From assembly GCA_050050615.1 (NCBI GenBank), contig JASFTV010000233.1, positions 1 to 5,903 on the forward strand: DNA of 5,903 bases, read 5' to 3'. The position numbers and the translations under genes are program-made. The DNA comes from JASFTV01 sp050050615 (GTDB lineage Bacteria > Desulfobacterota > DSM-4660 > Desulfatiglandales > HGW-15). The notes beneath the pieces were generated by a model that worked only from the letters and a program-made list of their open reading frames with translations, was not told the DNA's origin and did no database searches. This document shows, piece after piece, positions 5,771 through 5,903 of this stretch; positions within the stretch are counted from its first letter, which is position 1, and the number at the start of each line of letters is the position of its first letter.

Positions 5771-5903
5771 ACATTGTGACATCGTCTCCCCTGTGGGAGA
5801 GGGATGGCCTGCCAAAGGCGGATAAAGGTGAGGGGGGTCACAGGAGAACATATGTAAATGATCTAATGTGCCTAAATGAATGACTTCTTACAGAGAGCAG
5901 ATG

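Larger units (their letters stand above)
5571..5803 (+). repeat. outer inverted repeat bracketing the repeat island
   Basis: CCCTCTCCC (5571-5579) is the exact reverse complement of GGGAGAGGG (5795-5803), and the flanks are also C-rich on the left and G-rich on the right (GTGAGGGGGG at 5829-5837). The right copy is also one arm of a local hairpin TCTCCC-CTGT-GGGAGA (5785-5800). The arrangement resembles dispersed non-coding repeats seen in many environmental genomes, with other elements inserted between the arms. No direct repeat or target-site duplication is evident. Confidence 0.5.
5529..5903 (+). other. non-coding region made of short repeats
   Basis: No credible gene follows the binding-protein gene to the end of the window. 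The stretch starts with a short dyad CCTAA-GCCT-TTAGG (5544-5557) and then contains several REP-like and inverted-repeat elements, listed separately. Open frames over it are translations of repeats. The last 60 bases are AT-richer and may hold the start of the next transcription unit, but no start codon there can be supported. Confidence 0.6.

Noticed and set aside
5638..5883. 81-codon ORF and its opposite-strand counterpart at the right end
   Set aside because: Both are translations of REP-like repeats without ribosome binding site or protein-like composition.

Overview
The window (5903 bases) looks like bacterial chromosome from a Gram-negative organism. It encodes a TonB-dependent outer-membrane receptor with a periplasmic signal peptide, and a periplasmic BtuF-type binding protein. 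Moderate GC, a B12 riboswitch and the REP-like repeats at the right end would fit a Desulfobacterota (deltaproteobacterial) genome, but this taxonomic guess is weak because no marker gene is present.

Layout, left to right. Bases 2-148 are the C-terminal end of an unrecognised membrane protein. Bases 149-480 carry no gene but hold a perfect dyad overlapping a TTGACA box. Bases 481-639 encode a very charged 52-residue protein with a good ribosome binding site. Bases 725-1759 encode a 344-residue isochorismatase/nicotinamidase-family hydrolase with its full catalytic and metal-binding set visible. A perfect 8-bp hairpin lies between its Shine-Dalgarno sequence and its start. Bases 1760-2183 are a leader region: a long dyad, a candidate promoter, a cobalamin riboswitch (1876-2063, closed by a perfect P1 helix and containing a B12 box) and a strong intrinsic terminator (2125-2162).

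Downstream of the riboswitch are a small ORF (2184-2381), a TonB-dependent receptor (2448-4493, BtuB-like) and a BtuF-like corrinoid-binding protein (start probably 4632, end 5528). These form a corrinoid-uptake unit. The receptor takes cobalamin through the outer membrane using TonB energy, and the binding protein collects it in the periplasm for an inner-membrane ABC transporter. BtuC and BtuD are not in the window. The riboswitch should shut the unit off when cobalamin is plentiful. The rest of the window (5529-5903) is a cluster of nested inverted repeats of the dispersed REP/BIME type, with no credible gene.

The points most worth a second look are three. The first is the small ORF between the riboswitch and the receptor, which contains an in-phase A AAA AAG slippery heptamer and whose -1 frame runs, through two stops, to a TAA one base before the receptor ATG. 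The second is the structured spacer in front of the hydrolase gene. The third is the unusually enlarged hydrolase itself.
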